NCBI GenBank assembly: GCA_000531095.1
Contig: HG799464.1
Coordinates: 139,719 to 203,718, forward strand
Reading direction: 5' to 3'
Origin: Gemmata massiliana
GTDB lineage: Bacteria; Planctomycetota; Planctomycetia; Gemmatales; Gemmataceae
DNA length: 64,000 bases
Under the pieces are notes generated by a model. That model saw nothing but the letters and a program-made list of their open reading frames with translations. It made no database searches and was not told the DNA's origin. Shown piece by piece: positions 17,266-25,928 of the stretch; the stretch's first letter is position 1, and every line of letters starts with the position of its first letter. The position numbers were made by a program, and so were the translations under genes.

Positions 17266-20200
17266 TCACGCTTTTTTCATGGCGGCCCACAAGCGGACGC
17301 GCCGGGCGACTTCCGCGAACAGGAGCACGCTCGATGTCGCGGCGGCAACCACTAACCAATCTACCGCCTTCAGCGGCTCGACATTAAACACCGCACCACC
17401 GAACGAGACGATGAGCACCTGTCCGATCACCGTGAGTGACGCGATCGCCAGGAACTGCCGGTTCTCGAACAGTCGGTGCCACCCGGATTCTTCCGGCGCG
17501 AGCGAGCGACAGTTGATCTGGTTCCACACCTGGAAGAACACATACACGGTGAAGAACAGCGTGACCTGTCGGAGCGTCAGTTCGGGGAATTCGTCTGATT
17601 TCGGCCCGCTTCCTGCGAACCAGTCGGCGTGCTGCATGCCGAGCAATAACGCGATCATGACCACGACGAAGAACATGGCCGTGCTCGCGATGGTGCCGAG
17701 CATCGCGGGCGTGAGAATGCTCTCGTTGCGGGTCTTGGGCGGTCGGTGCATCAGGTTCGCGCGGGGCGGTTCGCTGCACAGCGCGATCGCCGCGAACGTG
17801 TCCATGATGACGTTGATCCAGAGCAGTTGCAGAACAGTGAACGGCGGTTTCAGACCCAAAAATGGCCCGAGGAACGCGATCAGCAGGGCGGACACGTTGA
17901 TTGTGAGCTGGAACTGAATGAACCGCTGAATGTTCTCGTAGAGCGCGCGCCCCCAATGAACCCCGCGAACGATTGTGCTGAACGCATCGTCGAGCAGCAC
18001 GATCTTGCTCGCTTCCTTCGCGACTTCGGTGCCCGAAATGCCCATCGCGAGTCCGACGTCCGCCTTCTTGAGCGCGGGGGCGTCGTTCGTACCGTCGCCC
18101 GTCATCGCGACGACTTGGTTCTGGGCCTGGAGCAACTCCACGATGCGGAACTTGTCGCCGGGCAGCGCGCGTGCGAGGACTCGTAACCGCGGCAGGATCG
18201 CGGAAAGCTCCGCATCGGTCAGTTTGGCGAAATCCGCGTGCGTCAGGGCTAGGGCGCCCGGTTCGTCGAGCAAGCCGATTTCGCGGCCGATCGCGGTGGC
18301 CGTTTCGATCGTGTCGCCCGTAATCATCTTCACTTCGATACCCGCCGTGCGACACTGCCGGACGGCTTCTTTCACGTCGTCGCGGAGCGGGTCTCGGATG
18401 CCGACCCAGCCGTCGAAAATCAGCCCGTTTTCGATCTCCGCGCGGCGATCGTGGATCGCGCTTTCCTCTCGTGGGAAGTCCGCGGGCAATTCCGCGTGTG
18501 CGAACGCGAGCGTGCGCATCGCGTCACCCGCTGCCGCGGAGATGCGCGACTGAATTTCGGCACGAACTTCCGGTGTAAGGTCGTGCGTGGAGCCATCGAG
18601 GGAGCGGTACCGTGTGGCCTGCGCGAGCAGCACTTCCGGTGCGCCCTTCACGAGCGTAACGGCGCGGCCCGCGTCGCGCACCACGGTCGTCATCCGTTTG
18701 CGGTCGGACGAGAAGTGGATCTGGTACAGGACGGGGTACTGCGCTCGGAGTTCGATGTAATTCAAACTGTTCGGGTGGGTCCACGCGCCCGCAGTGAGCC
18801 AGTTCAGCAGTGCGCCTTCGGTGCTGTTGCCGATGACGCCGGTTTTGCCGTTCTTCTGTTCGAGGCTCGCGGTCGAGTTCGCGGCCGAGTTCACGATCAC
18901 CCAGAAGAGCGGCGAGTGCGCCCAGGGTTCATCGCTTTTCATCCCCGGCGACACGATCGCGCTGTCCTTCTCGTAGACGGCCGCGCCCAGCCCGACGCGC
19001 GATACCGTCATTTTGTTTTGGGTGAGCGTGCCGGTTTTATCGGAGCAAATGACGGTCGCCGAGCCGATCGTCTCGCACGCGACCAGTTGCCGCACGAGCG
19101 AGTTCGACTGGCTCATCTTCCGCCACGCGATCGCGAGCGACACGGTCACGCTCATCGGCAGCCCTTCAGGAACCGCGACGACGATGACGATCACCATGTA
19201 CACGAAGTACGAGAGCAGCGCCCGCACGCTCCCGAGAAGCACCTTGCTCGCGTCTTCTCCCTCTTGGGGGAGCCGCACTTCACCGAGTATCAGCCCCCGG
19301 ACGAACAATGCAATGAAGATCGCGATCGCCGCGGCGTAGCCGATTTTGCTGATGAGGCCCGCGAGCGCTTCGAGTTTCTCTTGCAGCGGCGTGGACGCCT
19401 TCGAGATGGTGAGCTTCTGCTGCACGCGCTCGGCGCGGTCTTCGGGAGTTGTGCTCGCATCGGGCGAGGGGGACGCACCCGACAGGCGCTGGGCGATCTG
19501 ACCCAGCATGGTGTCGTCGCCGATGTTGGTTACGACCATCTGGCCGACGCCGTCGCGTACCTGCGTGCCGCGGAACACGCAGTCGGGCTGGTCCGGTCCT
19601 TCGGAGTCGTTGCCACCGGTTCGGGCCGTTTTCTTCGCCGGTTCGCTCTCACCGGTCATGAGCGCCTGATCGACGTGCAGTTCGTTCGATCGCACGATGC
19701 GCCCGTCGGCCGGGATCTCGTCGCCCATTTCGAGCTGCACGAGGTCGCCGACCACCGCGTCTTCGAGCGGGATCGCGTGAACGCCCCCGTCGCGCTGCAC
19801 TTTGACGCGGATCGCGTCGCGGGTCGCGTTGAGTTTCTCGAACTCCCGGTCACTGCGGAACTCGCTGAAGAACGCCACGCCGGTCGCCAGGAACACGGCG
19901 ACCATGACCGCGAGTCCCTCGTAGGACGGGTCACCGAGCGCCGCACTCACCCCGACGAGTGCCCCCGCGAGTGTGAACAGTATGGCCGGGAGCCACTCCC
20001 CGAGCTTCGCGGCAAGCACGCCTAGGACGACCACGAGCACCGCACCGAGCGCCAGCCCGCCGGCGAGCGGGGACGTCTCGAACAGGTCCACAACGATCTT
20101 GAGAAGCGACGCGGCGAGCAGGATTTTGATGATCGGGTCCGCGAACTTCTCGAGGAACTTCTTCCAGACGGGTTCGCGAGGCAGGGGGGTGAGCCGGTTC

Positions 20201-20298
20201 GCGCCGAACTTCGCGCGGCTCTCGGCGACCTGCTCGGTGGTCAGACCGGACTCGGTCGCGTGCGGGAATGTGTCGGAAATGGCACGGAGGGATCGCAT
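17266..20298 (-). CDS. P-type calcium-translocating ATPase (P2 class)
   Basis: A 1010-residue cation pump that couples ATP hydrolysis to export of Ca2+ (or a related cation) across the cytoplasmic membrane. Seen in order: N-terminal cation-ATPase domain; actuator motif TGESEP (215-220); ion-binding VAVPEGLPMS (374-383), the P2-type transmembrane-4 signature; phosphorylation motif CSDKTGTLTQNK with acceptor D420; KGAPEVL in the nucleotide domain; MTGDGTNDAPALKKADVG hinge motif; then C-terminal helices. The PMCA/SERCA-like pattern fits calcium. Between residues ~78 and 142 it has additional hydrophobic sequence compared with a standard first hairpin, a possible lineage insert. Start ATG at 20298; 32 bp separate its stop from the ferredoxin start. 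Confidence 0.93.
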   Translation of the reverse strand: MRSLRAISDTFPHATESGLTTEQVAESRAKFGANRLTPLPREPVWKKFLEKFADPIIKILLAASLLKIVVDLFETSPLAGGLALGAVLVVVLGVLAAKLGEWLPAILFTLAGALVGVSAALGDPSYEGLAVMVAVFLATGVAFFSEFRSDREFEKLNATRDAIRVKVQRDGGVHAIPLEDAVVGDLVQLEMGDEIPADGRIVRSNELHVDQALMTGESEPAKKTARTGGNDSEGPDQPDCVFRGTQVRDGVGQMVVTNIGDDTMLGQIAQRLSGASPSPDASTTPEDRAERVQQKLTISKASTPLQEKLEALAGLISKIGYAAAIAIFIALFVRGLILGEVRLPQEGEDASKVLLGSVRALLSYFVYMVIVIVVAVPEGLPMSVTVSLAIAWRKMSQSNSLVRQLVACETIGSATVICSDKTGTLTQNKMTVSRVGLGAAVYEKDSAIVSPGMKSDEPWAHSPLFWVIVNSAANSTASLEQKNGKTGVIGNSTEGALLNWLTAGAWTHPNSLNYIELRAQYPVLYQIHFSSDRKRMTTVVRDAGRAVTLVKGAPEVLLAQATRYRSLDGSTHDLTPEVRAEIQSRISAAAGDAMRTLAFAHAELPADFPREESAIHDRRAEIENGLIFDGWVGIRDPLRDDVKEAVRQCRTAGIEVKMITGDTIETATAIGREIGLLDEPGALALTHADFAKLTDAELSAILPRLRVLARALPGDKFRIVELLQAQNQVVAMTGDGTNDAPALKKADVGLAMGISGTEVAKEASKIVLLDDAFSTIVRGVHWGRALYENIQRFIQFQLTINVSALLIAFLGPFLGLKPPFTVLQLLWINVIMDTFAAIALCSEPPRANLMHRPPKTRNESILTPAMLGTIASTAMFFVVVMIALLLGMQHADWFAGSGPKSDEFPELTLRQVTLFFTVYVFFQVWNQINCRSLAPEESGWHRLFENRQFLAIASLTVIGQVLIVSFGGAVFNVEPLKAVDWLVVAAATSSVLLFAEVARRVRLWAAMKKA

Positions 20299-20372
20299 GT
20301 GGCAGCTCGGCGGGGGTGTGCGGCGGGGCGTGTTGGGTGTTTCGTTTTAGCGGCCCGGCGATTTCGGAAGGG

Positions 20373-20419
20373 GCGAGCCGCAGGCGAGCGCATCGGGGAC
20401 GCGCTGACCTGCGGCTCGC
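20373..20419. repeat. Hairpin between frr and the calcium ATPase
   Basis: Inverted repeat with 12-bp perfect outer arms (GCGAGCCGCAGG and its complement) and a shorter inner stem. On the minus strand it lies 32-78 bp past the frr stop and could end frr transcription or form a stable mRNA 3' end. No T-tract follows, so the sequence is equally compatible with a REP-like element. Confidence 0.6.
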
Positions 20420-20450
20420 GGGTGGACCGGCGGCGAAACACCGAACGCGA

Positions 20451-21011
20451 TCACTGCTCCATCACTTCCTTTTCCTTCTTGTTGGCGAGTTCGTCGATCT
20501 TGCCCTCGTAGGCCTTGAGCAGATCCTGCATCTTCGCCTTGCCCTTGTCGCGATCGTCCTCGGTCATGGTCTTGGCTTTTTCCGCGTCTTCAAAGTGCTT
20601 GTTGCCGTCGCGCCGGATGTTGCGGCACGATACTTTTGCGGCTTCGGCCGATTTCTTGAGTTGCGCGACGATCTTCTTGCGCTGGTCGCCGCTCATTGCG
20701 GGCATCGTCAGCCGGATGACCTTGCCGTCGTTGTTCGGGGCCAAGCCGAGGTCGCTGGCGCGGATCGCCTTCTCAATTTCCTTCAGACTGTCGGCCGTGT
20801 ACGGCTTGATGACGATGGTCGCGGCGTCCGGGCACGTTACCGAGGCCACGTCGCGGATCGGCGACATGGTGCCGTAGTTGTCCACGCGGAGCGCGTCCAA
20901 CATTTGGGGGGACGCGCGCCCGGTCCGCAACCCCTTGAGGTCGTTGCGGAACACGTCCGTCGCCTTCTCCATCCGGTCCTCAGAATCCTTCAAAATCTGT
21001 GGTGCGTTCAT
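20451..21011 (-). CDS. frr: Ribosome recycling factor
   Basis: A 186-residue protein, the expected length. RRF works with EF-G to split the post-termination 70S ribosome in the cytoplasm. Recognisable segments are the N-terminal helix MEKATDVFRNDLKGLRTGRA (the KxxxGRA RNA-binding region), the beta domain around YGTMSPIRDVASV, AIRASDLGLAPNNDGKVIRL and the C-terminal helix RRDGNKHFEDAEKAK with KGKAKMQDLL. It follows pyrH on the same strand after 130 bp, the usual bacterial pyrH-frr order. rpsB and tsf are not in the expected place upstream. Confidence 0.97.
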   Translation of the reverse strand: MNAPQILKDSEDRMEKATDVFRNDLKGLRTGRASPQMLDALRVDNYGTMSPIRDVASVTCPDAATIVIKPYTADSLKEIEKAIRASDLGLAPNNDGKVIRLTMPAMSGDQRKKIVAQLKKSAEAAKVSCRNIRRDGNKHFEDAEKAKTMTEDDRDKGKAKMQDLLKAYEGKIDELANKKEKEVMEQ

Positions 21012-21141
21012 GGCACGTCCTCTGTCGTTGGTCCGTGAACTTGCTGCTAGTTAATTCCTATTGTCGCAGGTCGACGGGGGGTAGGAAAGATAGTCCGGAG
21101 CGGTGATTCCGCCCCGGAGGTGCCGGTGAACATTACGCGCA

Positions 21142-21882
21142 TCAGCCCGTGACGATGGTGCCGATCGGGTGGCCGGCCACGGCCCGCTCGATCGCGCCTT
21201 CCTGCTTGTAGTTGAACACGAGAATGGGGAGCTTCGCGAGCCGGCACATCTCGAACGCGCCGATGTCCATGACTCCGAGCTGTTTCTGGATCACCTGATC
21301 GAACGTGAGGCGCTCGAACTTCTCCGCGTAGGGGTTCTTCGCCGGGTCGGAGTTGAAGACGCCGTCCACCTTTGTCGCTTTAAGTAGAACATTGACCTGG
21401 AGTTCGGTCCCTCGTAGGGCCGCGGCGGTGTCCGTGGTGACAAAGGGATTCCCGGTGCCGCCCGCGAGGATCACAATGCGGTTCTTCTCCAAGTGACGCA
21501 GCGCCCGGCGCCGAATGTACGGTTCAGCAACCGTTTCCATGCGGACCGCGCTCTGGAGGCGCGTTTCCACGCCCATTGCTTCCAGAGTGTCCTGAAGTGC
21601 GAGGCCGTTCATCACGGTCGCGAGCATCCCCATGTAGTCGGCGGTCGCGGGCTTGATGCGCTCGTCGCCCGCGGAGAACTGGGCGCCGCGGAGCAGGTTT
21701 CCGCCGCCGATCACGACGGCGAGTTGTACCCCGCTCGCAGCGACGCGGGCCAGTTGCTCGGCAATGTGTTTCGTTTCGTCGAGGTTGATGCCGAGTTTGC
21801 CTCCACCGAAGCCGAGCGCCTCACCGCTGAGCTTGAGCAGAACGCGCTTGAACTTCGGAGCGGCAGTGTCGGTGTCGGGCAT
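21142..21882 (-). CDS. pyrH: UMP kinase
   Basis: A 246-residue bacterial uridylate kinase of the amino-acid-kinase fold. It phosphorylates UMP to UDP for pyrimidine nucleotide synthesis, forms hexamers and is normally activated by GTP. Motifs: LLKLSGEALGFGGGKLG (P-loop-like lysine site), VVIGGGNLLRG, DYMGMLATVMNGLALQ, ILAGGTGNPFVTTDTAAALR (UMP site), LLKATKVDGVFNSDPAKNP and MDIGAFEMCR. Start ATG at 21882. Upstream of frr on the same strand; the zinc-ribbon membrane protein gene lies 99 bp upstream. Confidence 0.97.
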   Translation of the reverse strand: MPDTDTAAPKFKRVLLKLSGEALGFGGGKLGINLDETKHIAEQLARVAASGVQLAVVIGGGNLLRGAQFSAGDERIKPATADYMGMLATVMNGLALQDTLEAMGVETRLQSAVRMETVAEPYIRRRALRHLEKNRIVILAGGTGNPFVTTDTAAALRGTELQVNVLLKATKVDGVFNSDPAKNPYAEKFERLTFDQVIQKQLGVMDIGAFEMCRLAKLPILVFNYKQEGAIERAVAGHPIGTIVTG

Positions 21883-21981
21883 AGTTGTTCGGATCGGACG
21901 TGTACGGAGACGCGGCGCGACGTGCGCACGCGGGGGCGGTTGCCCTTCGACAGAGTACGAACCGCCTCCGCCGACGGCACG

Positions 21982-22722
21982 CTAGCCGATGTTTACACCG
22001 GCCCCGATCCCGGCCCCGGTGCCCAGTGCGAGCCGGAACAACCCGAGCACCATGCCCGTCAGAATGATCCCCGCGACGATCCGGAGCAGCAGTGCTTCTT
22101 GGGTGCGCAGGAAGCCCAGGCACCCGAACGAGACCATCATGAAGCCGAACATCGTGCCGTAGCCCTCGAACAACCGCGAGCGCTTGTTACCGATTTCGGT
22201 GCTTCGCTTACTCTCGTCTGCTGATCTCTTTGAGACGAAATAATCGTCCTCGATTTTCTTTTTCTTCTCGTCGTAGGTTTTCTGTTCTTCTGCGTTCAGC
22301 TCGGACCGGTCCTTCTTGCCCTTCGGGAGCAACTCGCGGATGCGTACCTCTTCTTCCAGCGCGAGCTTCTTTTCGTACTCCACCGCGCGCTGGTTGGACG
22401 CCGACGCGAGCACCTGCATGAACGTGAAGAACAGTACGAAGAACACGCCGATACCGAACAGAAGACCTGGAACACCGCCAACAGGGGCCAGCGGGTTCTC
22501 CCCCGCGAAAAGCTTCTTGCGCCGCCGTGAGAGCGACGATTCTCGGGGCTCAGTATCGAAATCCTGGTCATCGGGGGGCACCGATTCGGTTCCCGCAGCC
22601 GGGACCAGACCGGCGTCCGTGACCATGAGGGCCGTGCGACACTTCTTGCACTTGAGCCGCCGGCCGATGTCCTTCTCGGCCACGTTGTAGAGTGCCCCAC
22701 ACGTTGGGCATGTGTTGTTCAT
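21982..22722 (-). CDS. Zinc-ribbon membrane protein of unknown function
   Basis: A 246-residue protein. The N terminus is a two-knuckle zinc ribbon (C5-x2-C8 and C25-x2-C28 in CPTCGALYNVAEKDIGRRLKCKKC split over ~25 residues), of the MJ0042-like type common in Gemmata. A low-complexity acidic linker follows, then a transmembrane helix around VPGLLFGIGVFFVLFFTF. A highly charged coiled-coil segment (KGKKDRSELNAEEQKTYDEK) and two closely spaced helices near the C terminus complete it. The frame is open 52 codons upstream, but ATG at 22722 starts exactly at the zinc ribbon and is taken. Topology suggests a coiled-coil domain flanked by membrane. Function unknown. Confidence 0.78.
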   Translation of the reverse strand: MNNTCPTCGALYNVAEKDIGRRLKCKKCRTALMVTDAGLVPAAGTESVPPDDQDFDTEPRESSLSRRRKKLFAGENPLAPVGGVPGLLFGIGVFFVLFFTFMQVLASASNQRAVEYEKKLALEEEVRIRELLPKGKKDRSELNAEEQKTYDEKKKKIEDDYFVSKRSADESKRSTEIGNKRSRLFEGYGTMFGFMMVSFGCLGFLRTQEALLLRIVAGIILTGMVLGLFRLALGTGAGIGAGVNIG

Positions 22723-22887
22723 AGTGCTTGCTGCTGTCAATTGAGAGTTAGAGCCGTGATCTTTTCGGACCCGGCCCGGGAACGATGGAACCGCACGAGC
22801 AACACTCTTCGTGTCGTGTGCGGAGTCGGATTCTAAGTTGTGAGAAAGAGCGTTGCAAGCGAACCGAACAGAAGTCATCAGGTTTCG

Positions 22888-24213
22888 CTAACTGTCGGAC
22901 AAATGACGCGGATGGGTCACTCGGCGCTTGAGTAGCGCGGCCTCTGCGACCCCGTCGAGCAGGCCATCGAGTAGTCCGGAAACCGCAACGGGCGCGTCTC
23001 CGGCCGTCGCGGACTGCACGTTCCCGCTCACATCGATTTGAACCGCTTGTGAACCGAGCCGGGCCGAAAGAACGCCCATCCCCACGCGGGTGAGCCGATT
23101 GCCGGAAAGATCTAGGAATTGAAGGTGTTTGAACAGTTTGTCGAAGAGGTCACAACAGGCGATTACGCCGTTATCTGTGAGCTGATTGCGCCCGAGCCGC
23201 AGAGCCCGGAGTCGACTAATATTCGGCGAACGCAGTAACGCCGCGACGCCGGAATCGCTGAGGTAATTGTGCGACAGGTCGAGCGCGGTACACGCTGCGA
23301 GTGCGGGCGCAGCCGCAAGTGCGGCTGCGCCCGCTGTGCCGATCATATTGGCGCGGAGCGACAGTTCCGGTTCGGCCTTGGTGACGCGGCCGAACAGAGC
23401 GGAGCGCGCGAGCCGAGCCACGCCCGCGTCTCCGATGCGGTTCCCGGTAACCCGGAGCGAGTGCAGTCGCGTGAAGGACTGGCTCGTGATGATTGCCCCG
23501 AGCCCCGTGTCACCGATGTCGTTTCCGGAGAGATCCAGACCGGTCAAGCCCGCAAAGAACGGCGATTCGGCGAGCTCGCTGGCACCAGCGTCGCCAATTG
23601 TGTCGTTGTCGTTGAGTGCGAGCGTTGTGAGGTTCGGGAAGCCGCTGCTCCGGGCGAGCAGGTGAACGCCAGAATCTTCGATTCGGTTGAACCCGAGGTC
23701 GAGCGATTCGAGGTTCTCCAGGAACGGTGACCGCGCGAGTACGTTCACACCGCTGTTACCGAGGTCGCAGTTGCACAGATCGAGTTCACGGACCCGGGCG
23801 AGTAACGGCGACGCGGCCAACTTCGCCATCACGGGGGCTGCGTCGCGTAGGCTCAGTCGGCGGATTCGGAGCCGTGTGAAGAGTTCTTCGCCGCGTTCGA
23901 GGAATGTGGCCGCGTTGACCGATGCGGAATCGGGTACGCCGCGCCGAAAATCGACCGTTTCGACCAGCCCCGCGAGGTGCGCGGTCCACTCGGCGCGATT
24001 TTGGGTCAGCAGTTCGGCTTGCCGGTCGCAGAGCGCGGGCCGGCGCGGATCATCTTCGGACAGCCGCGCGAGCGCGAGTTGCACGCGGATCAGTTCCGCA
24101 CGCTCCGGTGCGCCCGAATCGTCAAGGAAGTCGGCGTACACCAGGCGCGGTCGGTCGTCCGCGAACCGATCAAACACCGCGTCCAGGAACGGTTGCTCGT
24201 CCGTGAAGTGCAT
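22888..24213 (-). CDS. TIGR02996-domain leucine-rich-repeat protein
   Basis: 441 residues. The first ~50 (FTDEQPFLDAVFDRFADDRPRLVYADFLDD, split; then ELIRVQLALARL) are the TIGR02996 domain, a short repeat-companion domain greatly expanded in Gemmata. The rest is a ribonuclease-inhibitor-type leucine-rich repeat array, roughly ten repeats of ~28 residues such as LDLGFNRIEDSGVHLLARS, LDLSGNDIGDTGLGAI and LDLSHNYLSDSGVAALLRS. There is no signal peptide or membrane helix, so it is probably a cytoplasmic protein-binding scaffold. Partner unknown. The C-terminal ~50 residues are less repetitive and rich in alanine and glycine. Confidence 0.88.
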   Translation of the reverse strand: MHFTDEQPFLDAVFDRFADDRPRLVYADFLDDSGAPERAELIRVQLALARLSEDDPRRPALCDRQAELLTQNRAEWTAHLAGLVETVDFRRGVPDSASVNAATFLERGEELFTRLRIRRLSLRDAAPVMAKLAASPLLARVRELDLCNCDLGNSGVNVLARSPFLENLESLDLGFNRIEDSGVHLLARSSGFPNLTTLALNDNDTIGDAGASELAESPFFAGLTGLDLSGNDIGDTGLGAIITSQSFTRLHSLRVTGNRIGDAGVARLARSALFGRVTKAEPELSLRANMIGTAGAAALAAAPALAACTALDLSHNYLSDSGVAALLRSPNISRLRALRLGRNQLTDNGVIACCDLFDKLFKHLQFLDLSGNRLTRVGMGVLSARLGSQAVQIDVSGNVQSATAGDAPVAVSGLLDGLLDGVAEAALLKRRVTHPRHLSDS

Positions 24214-24437
24214 GACCGCATCGTAACTCGTGAGTTGGGGCGATGCAGCAAAGAAACGGTTCGATAGGCGAACTTCAAAAACCGTGCCCGCTATTTTAGC
24301 GCGCCGCGCTCAGTCGGTCGCTGGGTTCACAAGAATTCGGTGACAACGGTGCCCCGGTGCCGCCTGAGCTGCACTGCTAGAATGCCTGCTGGAACTGGCC
24401 CCGTTGTTGGGGTGCCGGTTCCAACGGGGGAGCGGCC

Positions 24438-25928
24438 GTGAAGCAGTTCCTGTTCGCGCAATACTCGTGGCCGCTCGTGGCCCTGGGCGGGTTGGTCGCG
24501 GCGGCGTGTTTGGCGAGTACGTGGTACATCAACCGGCTCCAGGGCGATCTCGCACGCGCGGTTCGGCACGATGCGTCCAAAATGGACGCGGCCGACGAAC
24601 TTCAGGTGCAACTGCGCCACCTCCGGTTCCATTCGGTGATATTCGCCGCGGACCCGAGCGAAGCCCGCGCCGCGGCGTTGCGCTCGGACACATTGCAGGT
24701 CGAAGCGGCGTTCGACAACATCCGGCGCGACCTCATCGCGGACGACGAAGAACTGCTCGCCCTTATCGAGAACGACTACGCCGAATACAAGCGCAGACTC
24801 GGACCCGGTGGGTTACCGCCGCCCCTGCGCAACGTGCCCGAACTCGTGCGCTGGTCCGATGCGCACCCGATGCGCGAACTCCTTCAACCGTGCCGTGAAC
24901 TGTCAGACCGCCAGCGCGCCCGGATGGAAGCGGGGTTGGCGCGGAGCGAGGCACAAACGACATGGGCCGGGCGCGTGCTGTTCGCTCTGGGGCTGACGGG
25001 CGCGTTCGGCGGGCTTCTGAGCGGGTACGCGACCGCACGCGGACTGACACGTCGCGCTGCGCACTTGTCGGTTCGGGTGCGGGCGGTTCAGGCCGAACTC
25101 GATCAAGAGGTGGGCGCGCTGACGGTCGAAGCTGCACGCCCGATCGGGAACCTCGACGCGCAACTGGATTACGTGGTCGGGCGCGTGAAGGAAGTGTGTC
25201 AGCGTCTTCAGGAGCAAGAACGCGGATTGCTTCGCGCCGAGCAACTCGCGGCGGTTGGGCAGCTCGCTGCCGGCATCGCGCACGAGGTTCGTAACCCGTT
25301 GACCGGGATCAAATTCTTGGTCGAAGGTGCTCTCCGTCCCGCACGCTCGACCCCACTTACTGACGAAGACCTCCGGCTCATTCGGCAGGAGGTTGTTCGC
25401 ATCGAGCGAACCGTACAGGGACTTTTGGACTTTGCTCGGACTCCTACTCTCGACCGCCACCGGTACGACCTCCGGGAACTGGTGGCCGAAGCCGCGGGTG
25501 TTGCACGCAGCCGGGCCGAGGCGAAGCCGGTAACATTGCGCGTCGCCCCGGCTCCGGTCGTGGCCCCCGCATCCGTGGACCGCGACCAGTTCCTATCGCT
25601 ACTCACGAACCTGCTCCTCAACGCGATCGACGCGACGCCGCCGGGCGGTGAGGTTCAGGTGCGCACGAGCGCGACACCGAACGGAACCGTGACGGTCGAA
25701 GTCGCCGATACCGGAACGGGGATCGACCCGCGCATCGCGGACAAACTGTTCACTCCGTTCGCCACCACGAAACCGACCGGCACGGGCCTGGGACTGACCA
25801 TTGCCCAGCGCGTCGCACGCGACCACGGTGGAACGCTGACCGCCGCCAACCAAGTTAGTGGCGGGGCGTGTTTCACGCTGACTCTACCCGCTGCGGGAGG
25901 ACTTAATGCCGAAGCTGTTGGTCGTTGA
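24438..25928 (+). CDS. Membrane sensor histidine kinase (NtrB/AtoS-like)
   Basis: A 496-residue kinase. Transmembrane helices at ~11-30 and ~178-198 bound a helical sensor region of about 150 residues outside the cell. A HAMP-like linker and coiled coil follow, then the HisKA box AAGIAHEVRNPLTGIK with phospho-acceptor H282. The ATPase lobe has the N box LLLNAIDATPPGG, G1 VADTGTGID, F LFTPFATTKPTGTGLGL and the G2 region. Start GTG at 24438, preceded by GGGGGAGCGG. It overlaps the next gene, a sigma-54-dependent regulator, by 23 bp, so the two form a tightly coupled two-component system. The signal is not evident from sequence. Confidence 0.93.
   Translation: MKQFLFAQYSWPLVALGGLVAAACLASTWYINRLQGDLARAVRHDASKMDAADELQVQLRHLRFHSVIFAADPSEARAAALRSDTLQVEAAFDNIRRDLIADDEELLALIENDYAEYKRRLGPGGLPPPLRNVPELVRWSDAHPMRELLQPCRELSDRQRARMEAGLARSEAQTTWAGRVLFALGLTGAFGGLLSGYATARGLTRRAAHLSVRVRAVQAELDQEVGALTVEAARPIGNLDAQLDYVVGRVKEVCQRLQEQERGLLRAEQLAAVGQLAAGIAHEVRNPLTGIKFLVEGALRPARSTPLTDEDLRLIRQEVVRIERTVQGLLDFARTPTLDRHRYDLRELVAEAAGVARSRAEAKPVTLRVAPAPVVAPASVDRDQFLSLLTNLLLNAIDATPPGGEVQVRTSATPNGTVTVEVADTGTGIDPRIADKLFTPFATTKPTGTGLGLTIAQRVARDHGGTLTAANQVSGGACFTLTLPAAGGLNAEAVGR

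Noticed and set aside
18451-20025. 524-codon plus-strand frame
   Set aside because: Antisense to the calcium ATPase, whose motifs are complete; the antisense translation has no recognisable fold.
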